Notes: generated by a model not told the origin, from the sequence alone. Positions 25,734-34,841 are shown, counted from the stretch's first letter. The stretch is 64,000 bases of DNA from Hydrogenophaga taeniospiralis CCUG 15921 (GCF_001592305.1 NZ_BCWR01000004.1:62001-126000), one strand, 5' to 3'. Numbers and translations are program-made.

Positions 25734-26144
25734 ATGAGCCCCACCAGCGTCTTCAGCCCCACGTCGGCGACCCTGCTCGCCGACGCCCTGCTCGCGCTGC
25801 ACGTGGGCGTGGTGCTGTTCGTGGTCGGCCTGCTGCCGCTGATCCTGATCGGGGGCGCGCTGGGCTGGCGCTGGGTGCGCCACTTCGGCCTGCGCGCGAC
25901 CCACCTGGGCCTGATGGGCTTCATCGCCGCGCAGACCTGGCTGGGCCAGCTCTGCCCGCTGACCGTGTGGGAACAGGGCCTGCGGCGCCAGGCCGGGCAA
26001 GGCGGCTACCGCGAGGGCTTCATCGAACACTGGCTCTCGCGGCTGCTGTACTGGGACGCGCCCTGGTCGGTGTTCGTGGCGGCGTACACCGGGTTTGCAC
26101 TGCTGGTGGCGGGGGCCTGGTGGTGGGTGCGACCCCGGCGCTGA
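25734..26144 (+). CDS. DUF2784 domain-containing membrane protein
   Basis: A 136-residue protein with three to four hydrophobic helices. The pattern LLADALLALHVGVVLFVVG, then GLRATHLGLMGFIAAQTWLG, then CPLTVWEQGLR matches the uncharacterised DUF2784 family. The start at 25734 (MSPTSVF) lies after the terminator hairpin; the upstream in-frame ATG at 25692 would lie within it. The function is unknown. Confidence 0.85.
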   Translation: MSPTSVFSPTSATLLADALLALHVGVVLFVVGLLPLILIGGALGWRWVRHFGLRATHLGLMGFIAAQTWLGQLCPLTVWEQGLRRQAGQGGYREGFIEHWLSRLLYWDAPWSVFVAAYTGFALLVAGAWWWVRPRR

Positions 26145-26151
26145 TCCCGCG

Positions 26152-26874
26152 TCAGAGGGGATGGGCCGGCACCCGCGCGGCCAGCACCGATGGGCGCCGC
26201 CGCAGGAAGGCCATCAGCCGCTCGGGGTAGTCCGGCCACACCGCATCGCGGACCGAAGCCCGGCCCGCCAGCGCGCCACGCCAACGCAGCACGCGCGGGA
26301 GCCCGTCCATGAAACCGAAATCGGCGATGGCGTCGAAGGTGTCGAAATAACGAAACACCGGGCCGAAAACGGCGTCCACCACCGAAAAGCCCTCACCCCG
26401 GAAAAACGGCCCGGCCCCCAGCGCCTGCTCCAGCTGCTCGAACCGCCCACGGATCTCGCGGGCCTTGGCCTGCAGCGCGGCCTCGTCCGCGGCGTTGTAG
26501 AAGCCCGCAATCGCGTTCAACACGGCCGAGCCGAACTCCATCCAGGCCCGCTCGCGCGCCCGCTGCAACGGGTCTTCGGGGTGCAGCCGGGGCAAGAGCG
26601 TGTCGTCGAGGTACTCGCAGATCACCGCCGACTCGAACACCGGCTCGCCATCCACCAGCAGCACCGGCGTCTTGCCCAGCGGGGAGACTTCGAGAAACCA
26701 GGCCGGCTTGTTGGCGAGATCGATGTCGCGGCGCTCGAAGGGAACCCCCTTTTCCGCCAGGACGATGGCGACGCGCTGCACATACGGGCAAAGCGCGTGG
26801 GACACCAGGACGAGGCCGGTGCGCTGGGGAGTGACGCGGTGGGCGCCGGAAACCGGGAGCGTGGTGGTGTGCAT
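26152..26874 (-). CDS. Glutathione S-transferase family protein
   Basis: A 240-residue protein with a thioredoxin-like N-terminal domain and an all-helical C-terminal domain. The active-site region is SHALCPYVQRVAIVLAEKG, with a Cys-Pro motif as in omega-class GSTs, and the glutathione gamma-glutamyl site reads GEPVFESAVICEYLDD. It probably reduces or conjugates small electrophiles. The start at 26874 is used; an in-frame upstream start would overlap the divergent LysR gene. Confidence 0.88.
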   Translation of the reverse strand: MHTTTLPVSGAHRVTPQRTGLVLVSHALCPYVQRVAIVLAEKGVPFERRDIDLANKPAWFLEVSPLGKTPVLLVDGEPVFESAVICEYLDDTLLPRLHPEDPLQRARERAWMEFGSAVLNAIAGFYNAADEAALQAKAREIRGRFEQLEQALGAGPFFRGEGFSVVDAVFGPVFRYFDTFDAIADFGFMDGLPRVLRWRGALAGRASVRDAVWPDYPERLMAFLRRRPSVLAARVPAHPL

Positions 26875-26933
26875 GCGATGAACGAAGTGAAGCCAGGAAG
26901 GCTGCACTGTAGGATTGCAATGACGCATCAACA

Positions 26934-27836
26934 ATGGCTAACGGACAAACCATGCATGCACCCACGCAATACAGCCTGAGCGCCGCCGACCTGCAGACCG
27001 TGCTCGCGCTGGCCCGTGCCGGCACGCTGGCCGACGCCGGCGAGCGGCTCGGGGTGGACGCGTCCACGGTCTTCCGCTCGCTGCAGCGGCTGGAACGCGG
27101 CCTGGCCCAACGCGTCTTCGAGCGCACACGCGCCGGCTACCTGCCCACGGAACTCGCCCAGACGCTGGTCGAACACGCCGAGCAGATGGAAGCCTCGATC
27201 GAAGCGGCCCGCACGGCGGCCCAGCTGCGGCCCGAGCTGGTGTCGGGCCGGGTGCGCATCACCACGACCGACACGGTGCTGCACGCCCTGGTCGCCCCGG
27301 CGCTCAAGGCCCTGAAAACCGCGCACCCGCAGCTGCACTACGAGCTGCAGACCGGCAACGAACTGGCCAGCCTGACCCGGCGCGACGCCGACATCGCGGT
27401 GCGGGCGACGAAGCGGCCACCACAGCACCTGGTGGGCAAGTGCGTGGGCCCCATCCGGGTCGCGCTGTACACGGCCAAAAAGGGCGGCACCCAGCGGCTC
27501 GCCGACGTGGAGGCCGGCCACACGGCATGGATCGCACCGGACGACGCCCTGCCCGACCACCCCTCGGTGGTCTGGCGCAAGCGCCATTACCCCAAGGCCG
27601 TGCCGGCCTACCGCGTCAACAGCATCCTGACCGTGGCAGAGCTGGTGGCGCTCGGGCTGGGCGTGGGCATCCTGCCCCTGTTTCTGGCCCGGACGAGAAC
27701 GGACCTGGTGCGACTCACCGAACCGCTCGACGACGCCCAGACCGAGCTCTGGCTGCTGACGCACCCGGAGTCACGGCACCTGCGGCGCGTGGCGGCGGTG
27801 TATGGGCATCTGGCGGCGAGCTTGAAGCTGGATTGA
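26934..27836 (+). CDS. LysR family transcriptional regulator
   Basis: A 300-residue regulator. The helix-turn-helix region reads TLADAGERLGVDASTVFRSLQRLE, and the effector domain contains VSGRVRITTTDTVLHALVAPAL. The DNA-binding region (STVFRSLQRLE instead of the usual STLSRQI) marks an atypical LysR branch. ATG 26952 (MHAPTQYS) is an alternative start that fits relatives as well. It is divergent from the GST gene (60-bp gap), which is its probable target. Confidence 0.85.
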   Translation: MANGQTMHAPTQYSLSAADLQTVLALARAGTLADAGERLGVDASTVFRSLQRLERGLAQRVFERTRAGYLPTELAQTLVEHAEQMEASIEAARTAAQLRPELVSGRVRITTTDTVLHALVAPALKALKTAHPQLHYELQTGNELASLTRRDADIAVRATKRPPQHLVGKCVGPIRVALYTAKKGGTQRLADVEAGHTAWIAPDDALPDHPSVVWRKRHYPKAVPAYRVNSILTVAELVALGLGVGILPLFLARTRTDLVRLTEPLDDAQTELWLLTHPESRHLRRVAAVYGHLAASLKLD

Positions 27837-27882
27837 GACCGGGACCGTGGGCCAAGCCTGAACCAGACCGAGTTCAAGCGCC

Positions 27883-28755
27883 TCAAGCCAGCCCCTGCGC
27901 CAGCGCCTCGAACACCACCCGCATCGGTCGCGAGGTGCGCAGTTCGCGGTGGGTGACCAACCAGATCGGGAAGCGAACCGCCGGTACCTCGTCGAGCACC
28001 CGCACGATGCCCGGCGTGTCGCGGGCGATCTCTTCCATCATGGCTCCAATGCCCATGCCCTGGCGCACCAGCGCCCAGTGCGCCACGGTGTGGTCGCAAT
28101 AGCAACTGAAGTTCGCTTCGCTCACGGGCAGGCCGTGCGCCCGCAGGTAGCCCAGGTACTGGCCGGTGCGGTCGGAGCCGACAAAGGGAACATGTGCGGC
28201 GTCTTCGCTACTGCGCGGGTGGCCATGGGTCTTCACCCAGTCCTCTGACGCGTAGAAATAGGCCGTGGCCTCGCGGATGAACCGGGCGATCAGGTCCGGC
28301 TGTTCGGGCTTGACATGGCGGATCGCGATGTCGGCCTCGCGCCGCAGCAGGTCGCTCAGCGCGTTGGACGGGATCACCTCGATGGTGATGCCCGGCTCCT
28401 GCTCGCGCAGCCGCTGCACCAGCGGGGGCAGCAGGTGGGCAGCGACCGCATCGGTGGCCGAGACCGAGACCACGCCGCCCACGGCCGTCGAGCGGCCGGT
28501 GGCGGCCAGCCCAAGGGCCTCGGCGGCCGTGCCCATCGCGCGCGCGTGTTCCAGCAGGTCCAGCCCGGTGGGGGTGAGCGCCATCGCCTTGCCCACGCGC
28601 TCGAACAGGGTCACGCCCATCTGCCGCTCGATGGCGGCCACCTGGCGGCTCAGGGTGGGCTGGGTCAGGCCCAGCTTGCGCGCGGCCGCCGACAGTGAGC
28701 CGGTTTCAGCGGTCTCCAGAAACGCCTTGAGTTGGTTCCAGTCGAGTTGATTCAT
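27883..28755 (-). CDS. LysR family transcriptional regulator
   Basis: A 290-residue LysR protein. The N-terminus MNQLDWNQLKAFLETAETGS and AAARKLGLTQPTLSRQVAAIE give a standard winged helix, and the effector domain follows (SVSATDAVAAHLLPPLV). The start at 28755 is the canonical LysR start; the longer open frame upstream has no family match. It is divergent from a SAM-dependent methyltransferase gene (112-bp gap), the likely regulated partner. Confidence 0.9.
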   Translation of the reverse strand: MNQLDWNQLKAFLETAETGSLSAAARKLGLTQPTLSRQVAAIERQMGVTLFERVGKAMALTPTGLDLLEHARAMGTAAEALGLAATGRSTAVGGVVSVSATDAVAAHLLPPLVQRLREQEPGITIEVIPSNALSDLLRREADIAIRHVKPEQPDLIARFIREATAYFYASEDWVKTHGHPRSSEDAAHVPFVGSDRTGQYLGYLRAHGLPVSEANFSCYCDHTVAHWALVRQGMGIGAMMEEIARDTPGIVRVLDEVPAVRFPIWLVTHRELRTSRPMRVVFEALAQGLA

Positions 28756-28867
28756 GCGTTTATGTATATGTTCACTGCAATTTAGCGCAGTTCCCTGCGG
28801 CAATGTGCATGGATAGCATCCACCTGTCGCCCAACGCATGGGCCTCAATCCACCTTCCACCCACCCC

Positions 28868-29572
28868 ATGCCGCTCTCCACCGTCCAACAGCGCACCGAC
28901 GCATCGCCTCTGACCAAAGCGAGTGCCTCGGCCGCCCGCAAGGCCCGCTTCTGGGACCGCATCGCCCGCCAATACGCCGCCGACCCGATCGCCGACATGG
29001 CGGGCTACGAAGCCACGCTGCGGCGCGTGCAGAGCCTGCTGTCGACCGATCAGGACGTGCTGGAGATCGGCTGCGGCACCGGCAGCACCGCGCTGCGGCT
29101 GGCGCCGCACACCCGGCGCCTGCTGGCGACCGATGTCTCGGCTCGCATGATCGACATCGCCCGCGAGAAGCTGGCGGCCCAGCCGGTGCCGCACCTGAGC
29201 TTCACGATGGCCGACGCCGACGCCGACGCCCCTGTGTTCGGCCAGGAAAAGTTTCACCGGGTGCTGGCCTTCAACCTGCTGCACCTCGTGAGCGATCTCG
29301 ATCAGGCCCTGTCGCTCGCGGTGCAGGCCCTGCGCCCGGGCGGCCTGCTGATTTCAAAGACGGCGTGCATCAGCGAGATGAACCCGCTGATTCCCTGGCT
29401 GGCCATTCCCCTGATGCGCGCCATCGGCAAGGCGCCCCACGTGCTGTGCTTCAACGGGGAAACGCTGGCCTCGGCCATGGAGCGGCAGGGTCTGGAGATC
29501 GTCTCGGTCGAGCGGCACGGCACCCGGGGCAAAGACATCCGCGTCTTCATCGTGGCCCGCAAGCCAGCCTGA
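28868..29572 (+). CDS. Class I SAM-dependent methyltransferase
   Basis: A 234-residue methyltransferase. Motif I is VLEIGCGTGSTALRLAPHTR (~residue 62), followed by LLATDVSARMIDIAREKL, and the post-motif strand is VLAFNLLHLV. The C-terminal half resembles the Methyltransf_11/25 group acting on small molecules. Start 28868 (MPLSTVQQ) is preferred; an in-frame ATG at 28838 would add ten residues. The substrate is unknown. Confidence 0.85.
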   Translation: MPLSTVQQRTDASPLTKASASAARKARFWDRIARQYAADPIADMAGYEATLRRVQSLLSTDQDVLEIGCGTGSTALRLAPHTRRLLATDVSARMIDIAREKLAAQPVPHLSFTMADADADAPVFGQEKFHRVLAFNLLHLVSDLDQALSLAVQALRPGGLLISKTACISEMNPLIPWLAIPLMRAIGKAPHVLCFNGETLASAMERQGLEIVSVERHGTRGKDIRVFIVARKPA

Positions 29573-29693
29573 GTTTCCCCGCCGCGACCTCCGCATGTGC
29601 ACAAGGCCCGGGTCGGCGCCCGTCGGCCGGCTGTCGTCCGTTTGTGCCCCTTGGTTCCATCCCTTTTTTTCCACATTGACACAGGAGTTTTCC

Positions 29694-30245
29694 ATGCCGG
29701 TTTTCTCAAGGTTGCAAGGCCCCGTGCGCCGCTCTACCCTGGCCCTGATCACCGCGACCGCTCTGGGCCTGAGCGCCTGCGGTGGCGGCAGCGATGCGCC
29801 CCCGGACGACGGTTCGGGGGGCACCGGCCCTTCGGCGTCCATCGAGGCGCTGAAGGGCGACTGGGTGCAAAAAGGCTGCGTGAAAACCGGAGCGCAATCG
29901 TTCAAGAAGTTCCTCCGGGCACGCATCACCGGCCCCAACACGCTGGACTATTTCGAGGGCGTGCTGAGCTTTGGCGGCAACGGGTGCGAAGGTGCATCGG
30001 TGCTGGCCGGCCCCTCCAAGCTGGGCACCGTGACCTTCGCGCGATCCGAGGCCCACCAAGGCCTGGCCGCGCACTGGGGCACCTTCCTGACCGTGACCGG
30101 CACACGCTTCGGTGCCATCTGGACCCTGCGCACCGGCGACCGCTTGTGCTTGCTGGGCGATGAAATTCCCAGCATCCAGCCCTCGCTGTCAACGGTGTCG
30201 GCCAGCCTGGCCACCGTGCCCGCGGACAACTGCTTCGGCCGATGA
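29694..30245 (+). CDS. Hypothetical lipoprotein
   Basis: A 183-residue predicted lipoprotein. The signal peptide ends with the lipobox LSAC followed by GGGSDAPPDDGSGG, a flexible Gly/Asp linker after the acylated cysteine. The globular part has four cysteines but no recognised domain. AGGAG lies upstream of ATG 29694. It is the first of three small secreted proteins with short gaps, probably one operon. The function is unknown. Confidence 0.75.
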   Translation: MPVFSRLQGPVRRSTLALITATALGLSACGGGSDAPPDDGSGGTGPSASIEALKGDWVQKGCVKTGAQSFKKFLRARITGPNTLDYFEGVLSFGGNGCEGASVLAGPSKLGTVTFARSEAHQGLAAHWGTFLTVTGTRFGAIWTLRTGDRLCLLGDEIPSIQPSLSTVSASLATVPADNCFGR

Positions 30246-30270
30246 ACCCATGCACACCACGGAGCTTTTC

Positions 30271-30669
30271 ATGCACATTCGTTCCTTCGTCACACGCGTT
30301 GCGCCCCTGACCGCGGCCCTGGCCCTTCTGTCCGGATGCGCCGCCACCATCGACCAGGATGGCCTGGAGCAGCGCACCGCTCAGGCCATCGGGCGACCCG
30401 CCGGCCAGTTCACCATCACCGACCGCAGCGAGGAAACCGGCGGGCGCATCAACTACACCGCCAACACCCGCGACGGCAAGGCCTACCGCTGCTACCTGTA
30501 CGGTGCCACCGGTTTCCAGAAGGCCATGAGCTTTGGGCAGACACCGCATTCCGACGCCATCTGCACCGCCATGGCGGGGGGAGCGGGCAAGGGCGGCCAG
30601 CCAGCCCCTGCCGCGAAGGACTCTGGCGCAGCGTGCAACGCCTTGCTGCGCGCGGCCGGGCGTTGCTGA
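30271..30669 (+). CDS. Hypothetical lipoprotein
   Basis: A 132-residue predicted lipoprotein with lipobox LSGC (ALALLSGCAATIDQDG). The mature part has GQFTITDRSEETGGRINYTA and several cysteines. The start at 30271 is preferred because GGAG precedes it; the ATG at 30250 lacks a site. It lies 25 bp after the preceding lipoprotein gene and 20 bp before the next small gene. No known domain is recognised. Confidence 0.72.
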   Translation: MHIRSFVTRVAPLTAALALLSGCAATIDQDGLEQRTAQAIGRPAGQFTITDRSEETGGRINYTANTRDGKAYRCYLYGATGFQKAMSFGQTPHSDAICTAMAGGAGKGGQPAPAAKDSGAACNALLRAAGRC

Positions 30670-30689
30670 AGCTGACGAAGGAGCGACCG

Positions 30690-30983
30690 ATGGATTTCAA
30701 AAAATTCACCGCACTGGCCCTGCTCTCGCTGGCCAGCGCATCCGCCCTGTCCACAAAGCCAGACGCCGGGGAGCGCAAGTTCATCCGCAAGGGCATGGGC
30801 GAAGGGGAGGTGGTGCTGAAGATCGGCAAGCCCGACCACGAAGCCTTCCACCGTGCGGTCAGGGGCCAACCCGAAGAGAAGAGCTGGACCTACTTCCCCC
30901 ACGCCCGGGACCCTCAGACGCTTACGATCATCCGGTTCCACGCAGGCCGGGTCGCTGAGATCGAACGCAAGATCGCCCGGTGA
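30690..30983 (+). CDS. Small secreted protein, BamE/DUF2845-like
   Basis: A 97-residue protein with a cleavable signal (LALLSLASASALS) and no lipobox. The mature part, FIRKGMGEGEVVLKIGKPD, resembles the SmpA/BamE fold family, in which a G-x-x-x-x-x-V-x-x-x-x-G-x-P motif opens the domain. AAGGAG precedes ATG 30690. It is third in a run of three envelope-protein genes. The role is unknown. Confidence 0.7.
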   Translation: MDFKKFTALALLSLASASALSTKPDAGERKFIRKGMGEGEVVLKIGKPDHEAFHRAVRGQPEEKSWTYFPHARDPQTLTIIRFHAGRVAEIERKIAR

Positions 30984-31040
30984 TGCAGCGTCTCATGGGA
31001 TCACCGCGCGCTTACACGGGTGTTCCGGCTTTGCGGCTGA

Positions 31041-31658
31041 TCACGCCTTGGTCCTTGGCTTGAAGATGTGGATGGTCTCGCCGCGCGCCAGCATCTCCAC
31101 CAGTTGGGCAATACGCCTTGCGCGCGTCTCGGCCTTCACGGCCGTCTGTACACGCCACAGTACCGCGTAGCGATTGGCCGCATTGATCGTTGCAAAGAAG
31201 GCTTTGGCCTTTGGCTCGGCTTCCAGCGCCGCCAACAAGTCCTCGGGCACCTCGGACGTGCGCGCTCCGTCGTAGGCCCGCGCCCAACGTCCGTCGGCCT
31301 TGGCGTCCTCAATCTGCTTATAGCCCGGCGCCTGCATGCGCCCCGCCGCGATGAGCGCCGCGACCTTGTCGACGTTGATCTTCGACCAAATGCTGCGTGT
31401 GCGCCGCGGCGTGAAACGCTGAAGAAAGTGCTGGTCGTCGAGGCCCTTCTTCTGGCCATCGATCCAGCCCCAACAGAGCGCGATCTCCACCGCCTCAGGG
31501 TAGGTCAGGCTAGGTAGATTGGCGCCCCGCTTGGCGAGCTTGACCCAGAGTCCGTCGGAGGTGGCGTGATTCTTCTTCAACCAAGTCTCGAAAGCCTTGG
31601 CGCTCTCGAACAAGGTCGGGGAGGAGTCGGCTTGGATGGCGGATTTGGCGGCGGGCAT
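31041..31658 (-). CDS. YdeI/OmpD-associated family protein
   Basis: A 205-residue soluble protein. LTYPEAVEIALCWGWIDGQKK (residues ~50-70) and FTPRRTRSIWSKINVDKVA are the family's conserved blocks, and the C-terminal region lists RARRIAQLVEMLARGETIH. Relatives have been linked to protection against antimicrobial peptides, but the mechanism is unknown. The start at 31658 (MPAAKSAIQ) fits family length; the longer frame to 31715 is possible. Confidence 0.85.
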   Translation of the reverse strand: MPAAKSAIQADSSPTLFESAKAFETWLKKNHATSDGLWVKLAKRGANLPSLTYPEAVEIALCWGWIDGQKKGLDDQHFLQRFTPRRTRSIWSKINVDKVAALIAAGRMQAPGYKQIEDAKADGRWARAYDGARTSEVPEDLLAALEAEPKAKAFFATINAANRYAVLWRVQTAVKAETRARRIAQLVEMLARGETIHIFKPRTKA

Positions 31659-31933
31659 CGTATGAAGTGTGCCGCATGAGAGCCAGCACGGTTCGCTGAA
31701 CAGTGGCATATGCATTGGTGCATCGTCACGGCCACCAGCATGGCCAGAGCCCGCGTGGAAATCGCGCAGCTCACACGACGGCGTTCGATCGCGCTACCGT
31801 GCGAGCTTGCGCTTTGGCAGCTGGCCAGGGTGGTGGTTCAGGGGCTTGCGATCCTGTGTTTCCTGGCTGGCCGAAAGCCGGCCTGAAGTCGAAACCCCGG
31901 CGCCATGCATCGCACCCCAGCGCTCGCTGCCGG

Positions 31934-32203
31934 CTATGCCCACCGGTAGGTGGACAGCAGCATGAACGCCAACACCGTGGGGATGGCGCTCAAGACGGCC
32001 CAAGGCCAAAGACGCCAGCTCAGGACCACGGCGCCCAGGATGAGAAAGCCCGACACAAAGGCCGCACCGAAAGCGGAGAAGCCGAACACATACGGGTCGA
32101 TGTATCGCGCCACGGTGAGTCCGACGGCCGACACCACAGCCCAAGCCAGGTAGAGCTGGCGATGCGAGAACAGCGCTTTTGCTTTCGCGGGTGCGGCTTT
32201 CAT
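31934..32203 (-). CDS. Small hypothetical membrane protein
   Basis: An 89-residue protein with three predicted membrane helices (LYLAWAVVSAVGLTVARYI, VFGFSAFGAAFVSGFLILGA and AVLSAIPTVLAFMLLS) behind a basic N-terminus. No family is recognised. The flanking gaps (31659-31933 and 32204-32316) contain nothing else convincing. The call rests mainly on the hydrophobic pattern. Confidence 0.5.
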   Translation of the reverse strand: MKAAPAKAKALFSHRQLYLAWAVVSAVGLTVARYIDPYVFGFSAFGAAFVSGFLILGAVVLSWRLWPWAVLSAIPTVLAFMLLSTYRWA

Positions 32204-32316
32204 GGCTTGGAGTTGGAGTGGACCCACTTCGGTGGACGATTGCCCGTTTGATTGTTAAACCGCTTCGGGCATTCTGTGTCCCTGCATGCGATGGGTGCCG
32301 CGGGGTTTGCAGCCGA

Positions 32317-32727
32317 TCACGCAGCCTCGATGCGCGGGTAGAAGTCGCGGTTCTCGCGCTGCATGCGCTCGTGCACCATGCGCAGCACGCGGTTGGCGTC
32401 GTCGCGGAAGCCCTGTTCGTCGCGACACACGCTCTCGGGCCGGTTCCAACGCCGAGCGAAGGCCTCGTAGGCCTGGGCGATGGGGCCCATGTCATTTTGG
32501 TACTGCTGGCCCATGCGCGCCAGTTCGGGGTTGTCGCCACGCTGCAGAGCCGGGTACAGCGCCTGGTCTTCCACGGCCAGGTGCAGCTTGATGGTGGAGC
32601 TCATGCTGACGACGAGTCTTGCAATGCCAGCAGCGTTTTGCGCCACCCCAGCCTGCGCCAGACGCCGCAGGGCCGAGATGTTGCCCATGATGTCTACGTG
32701 CTGGTGTTTGAACTTGTCAATGTTCAT
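32317..32727 (-). CDS. Hemerythrin domain-containing protein
   Basis: A 136-residue four-helix-bundle protein with the hemerythrin iron ligands in order: FKHQHVDIM (~residue 8), the helix STIKLHLAVEDQALYPAL (His and Glu, ~60) and MVHERMQRENRDFYPRI (~120). It probably binds a di-iron centre and senses or stores O2 or NO. An almost perfect 25-bp palindrome of the NsrR type lies 89 bp upstream of its ATG and nothing else is close enough to be controlled by it. Confidence 0.85.
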   Translation of the reverse strand: MNIDKFKHQHVDIMGNISALRRLAQAGVAQNAAGIARLVVSMSSTIKLHLAVEDQALYPALQRGDNPELARMGQQYQNDMGPIAQAYEAFARRWNRPESVCRDEQGFRDDANRVLRMVHERMQRENRDFYPRIEAA

Positions 32728-32815
32728 GGAATGCTCCGTGGAAGAAGAGACTGGCCGGGGGGAACGATGCACGACCGAAGTGGCTTCGGTGTACTCGAAC
32801 TGACCCCTCTTTTTT

Positions 32816-32840
32816 AAAGATTCATAGTATATGCATCTTT
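32816..32840. promoter_or_regulatory. NsrR-like palindromic operator upstream of the hemerythrin gene
   Basis: The left arm AAAGATTCATA and the right arm TATGCATCTTT match as an inverted repeat at 10 of 11 positions with a 3-bp centre. The half-site AAGATGCAT is the NsrR consensus half-site, and NsrR (a nitric-oxide-sensing repressor) controls hemerythrin-type repair genes in many proteobacteria. The gap 32728-33066 holds this element and no gene; the rest (32841-33066) shows nothing convincing. Confidence 0.6.
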
Positions 32841-33066
32841 ATGTACCATCACAATTCCGGGCAGTGTTGCCCGCTTGTGTTCCATGGTCATTGGGCAAAT
32901 GCCGGCCCCTGTGAGGGAACGGAACGAACTGCAGGCTGGGTGCGGTCATGCGACTTTGATGACTGAGCTTTCGAGAGCACCACAACCGCCCCCCCGGACC
33001 GGTTGCTCGGCCAAGCCCTGCCAGTCCAAGTCTCGGGAACGAAGGTACACGTCACCCATTCGACCA

Positions 33067-34677
33067 TCACGCCGACACGCTCTTGCGCGACACCGCGTCT
33101 TGAATGTCTTCCAGACGGCGTCCGCGCGTGTCGATGCCGCTCCTGAGCAACATGACTGCCGAGATCGTCAGCGGTATCGCAATCAGCGCGGCCGACACCG
33201 CCATATTGCTGAACACCCCGAGCACGCCGAAGGCCGCACCGAGAATGCCGCCCAGCTTGGAGCTGGCGGCGATCATGCCGGAGCCGGTGGCGCGCAGATG
33301 TACCGGATAGATCTCTGCGGCATAGGGAATCAAGATGGCAATCACGCCACTGGCGCTGACCAGCAAAAGCGCGGTGGCGATCACCATCGCGGTCGCCGAT
33401 TGCGTTCCGGTCATGCTCATCACCACAAACGCCAGCAGCGTCAGGGTCGTCAAGGCGATGAAAAGTACCAGCGTCTTGATGCTGCTCCAGCGGTGGTACA
33501 GCAGGATCACCAGCGCAATGCCAGGCAAGGCGAGAAACGCGGAGCGCGCCAGCAGCGCGCTGGCTGTGCTCGCATCCATGCCCATTTGGCGCAAATTGGT
33601 CGGAAGCCAAAGCAGGAATCCGAAGTTGACCAGTCCCCATGCAACGCCGCCGACGATCAGGCCATAGCTGATGCCGGCATGGCCGCCGCGCAACAACTGC
33701 CGCATGCCTGTGGTTTCTCGCGGTGCATTTGCCGTCGCAGACTGCGCCTCGGCACCCGATTCCTGATCAATGACGCCAGAAAACCTGGCCAGCACCGCGC
33801 GCGCCTGGTTGGTCAGCCCGGCATTGGCCAGGAATCGCGGCGACTCGGGAATGAAGCGGTCCAGAAATATGATCAAAGCGCCTGTAGGCAATCCCAGCAG
33901 CCAGAGCGCGCGCCAACTGAACAGCGGTTCAAGTACGCTGGCAGCACCAGCGGCCACCAGGTAGCCGGCCGATGTACCGATGCCGCCCAGTGCGACCAGC
34001 AGCCAGCCGCGATGGGTAGCCGGAATCATCTCGGCCATCAAGGTAAACGTGATCGGCAGCAGACCGCCGGCAGACGCGCCCATCAAAAAGCACATCACCA
34101 GATTCCATTCGAACGACGGCATTGCCCCACAGATGGCAGTGCCGATGAACATCAGCGCAGACAGAAGAATCGCCGCGCGCCGACCGAAGGTATCGGCCAG
34201 GTAGCCCCACACGATAGACCCCACCGTGGTGCCGGTCAGGGCGACCAGCGGTAAATAACCCGCGAGTTCCTTGCTGATGCCGTATTCGAGGGTCATGCCC
34301 GGCATGACGAAGCCGAGCGTTGCCGGCTTCATCACATCGACGGTCAGCGCGATGATCAGCACGATGACCAGCTTCCAGTGTTCGCGGTTCAGTGCGACGC
34401 CATCGGCAATGTGAAAGTGAAGCGGTGAGCTGCCATGCAGGCTCTGCCGCATCTGACCGAGCCGTGGCATCAGGCCGTAGGCGGCAAACAGCAGCCCGAC
34501 GGGGATCAGCCCCATGCCGACCAACATCGCCGTATCCATCGGCATACCGGCCATTTGGTAACCCATGTCTGCGGCACAGACAAACATGGGGATGTGCGAC
34601 AACACACCCGCGATGATGGCAGCGCAACCCAGCCAAAAGGCAAACGGGTGATGAAACGAGAGGCCGTTGGAGGACAT
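33067..34677 (-). CDS. MFS transporter (sugar/organic-acid porter type)
   Basis: A 536-residue major facilitator with about 12-14 hydrophobic helices. The cytoplasmic motif GYLADTFGRRAAILLSALMF is the MFS loop 2-3 signature, and AAEIYPVHLRATGSG matches the second-half signature of the metabolite:H+ symporter/NiaP-like branch. The first ~110 residues before the canonical fold carry two extra hydrophobic segments. No ribosome-binding site is visible. The substrate is unknown. The base composition and codon use seem slightly lower in G+C than the neighbours. Confidence 0.88.
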   Translation of the reverse strand: MSSNGLSFHHPFAFWLGCAAIIAGVLSHIPMFVCAADMGYQMAGMPMDTAMLVGMGLIPVGLLFAAYGLMPRLGQMRQSLHGSSPLHFHIADGVALNREHWKLVIVLIIALTVDVMKPATLGFVMPGMTLEYGISKELAGYLPLVALTGTTVGSIVWGYLADTFGRRAAILLSALMFIGTAICGAMPSFEWNLVMCFLMGASAGGLLPITFTLMAEMIPATHRGWLLVALGGIGTSAGYLVAAGAASVLEPLFSWRALWLLGLPTGALIIFLDRFIPESPRFLANAGLTNQARAVLARFSGVIDQESGAEAQSATANAPRETTGMRQLLRGGHAGISYGLIVGGVAWGLVNFGFLLWLPTNLRQMGMDASTASALLARSAFLALPGIALVILLYHRWSSIKTLVLFIALTTLTLLAFVVMSMTGTQSATAMVIATALLLVSASGVIAILIPYAAEIYPVHLRATGSGMIAASSKLGGILGAAFGVLGVFSNMAVSAALIAIPLTISAVMLLRSGIDTRGRRLEDIQDAVSRKSVSA

Positions 34678-34841
34678 TTTGTTTGTTTGAATCAGCGTGG
34701 TAACCCACTCGCCAAGAGCTTTTCGAAGGTATTCGACGGCGCACAGCCCAGCGAAACAAAAATTTCATCGGGCCGGATCGAGCGGTAGCTTAACTTGGAA
34801 GCGAATGGCACGAGCATCCGCAACCGGCCGAAACCTACCTC

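Noticed and set aside
32790..32815. Edge of an insertion sequence next to the hemerythrin gene
   Set aside because: The ACTGACCCCTCTTTTTT stretch looks like sequence seen near element ends, but no transposase, terminal inverted repeat or target duplication is visible.
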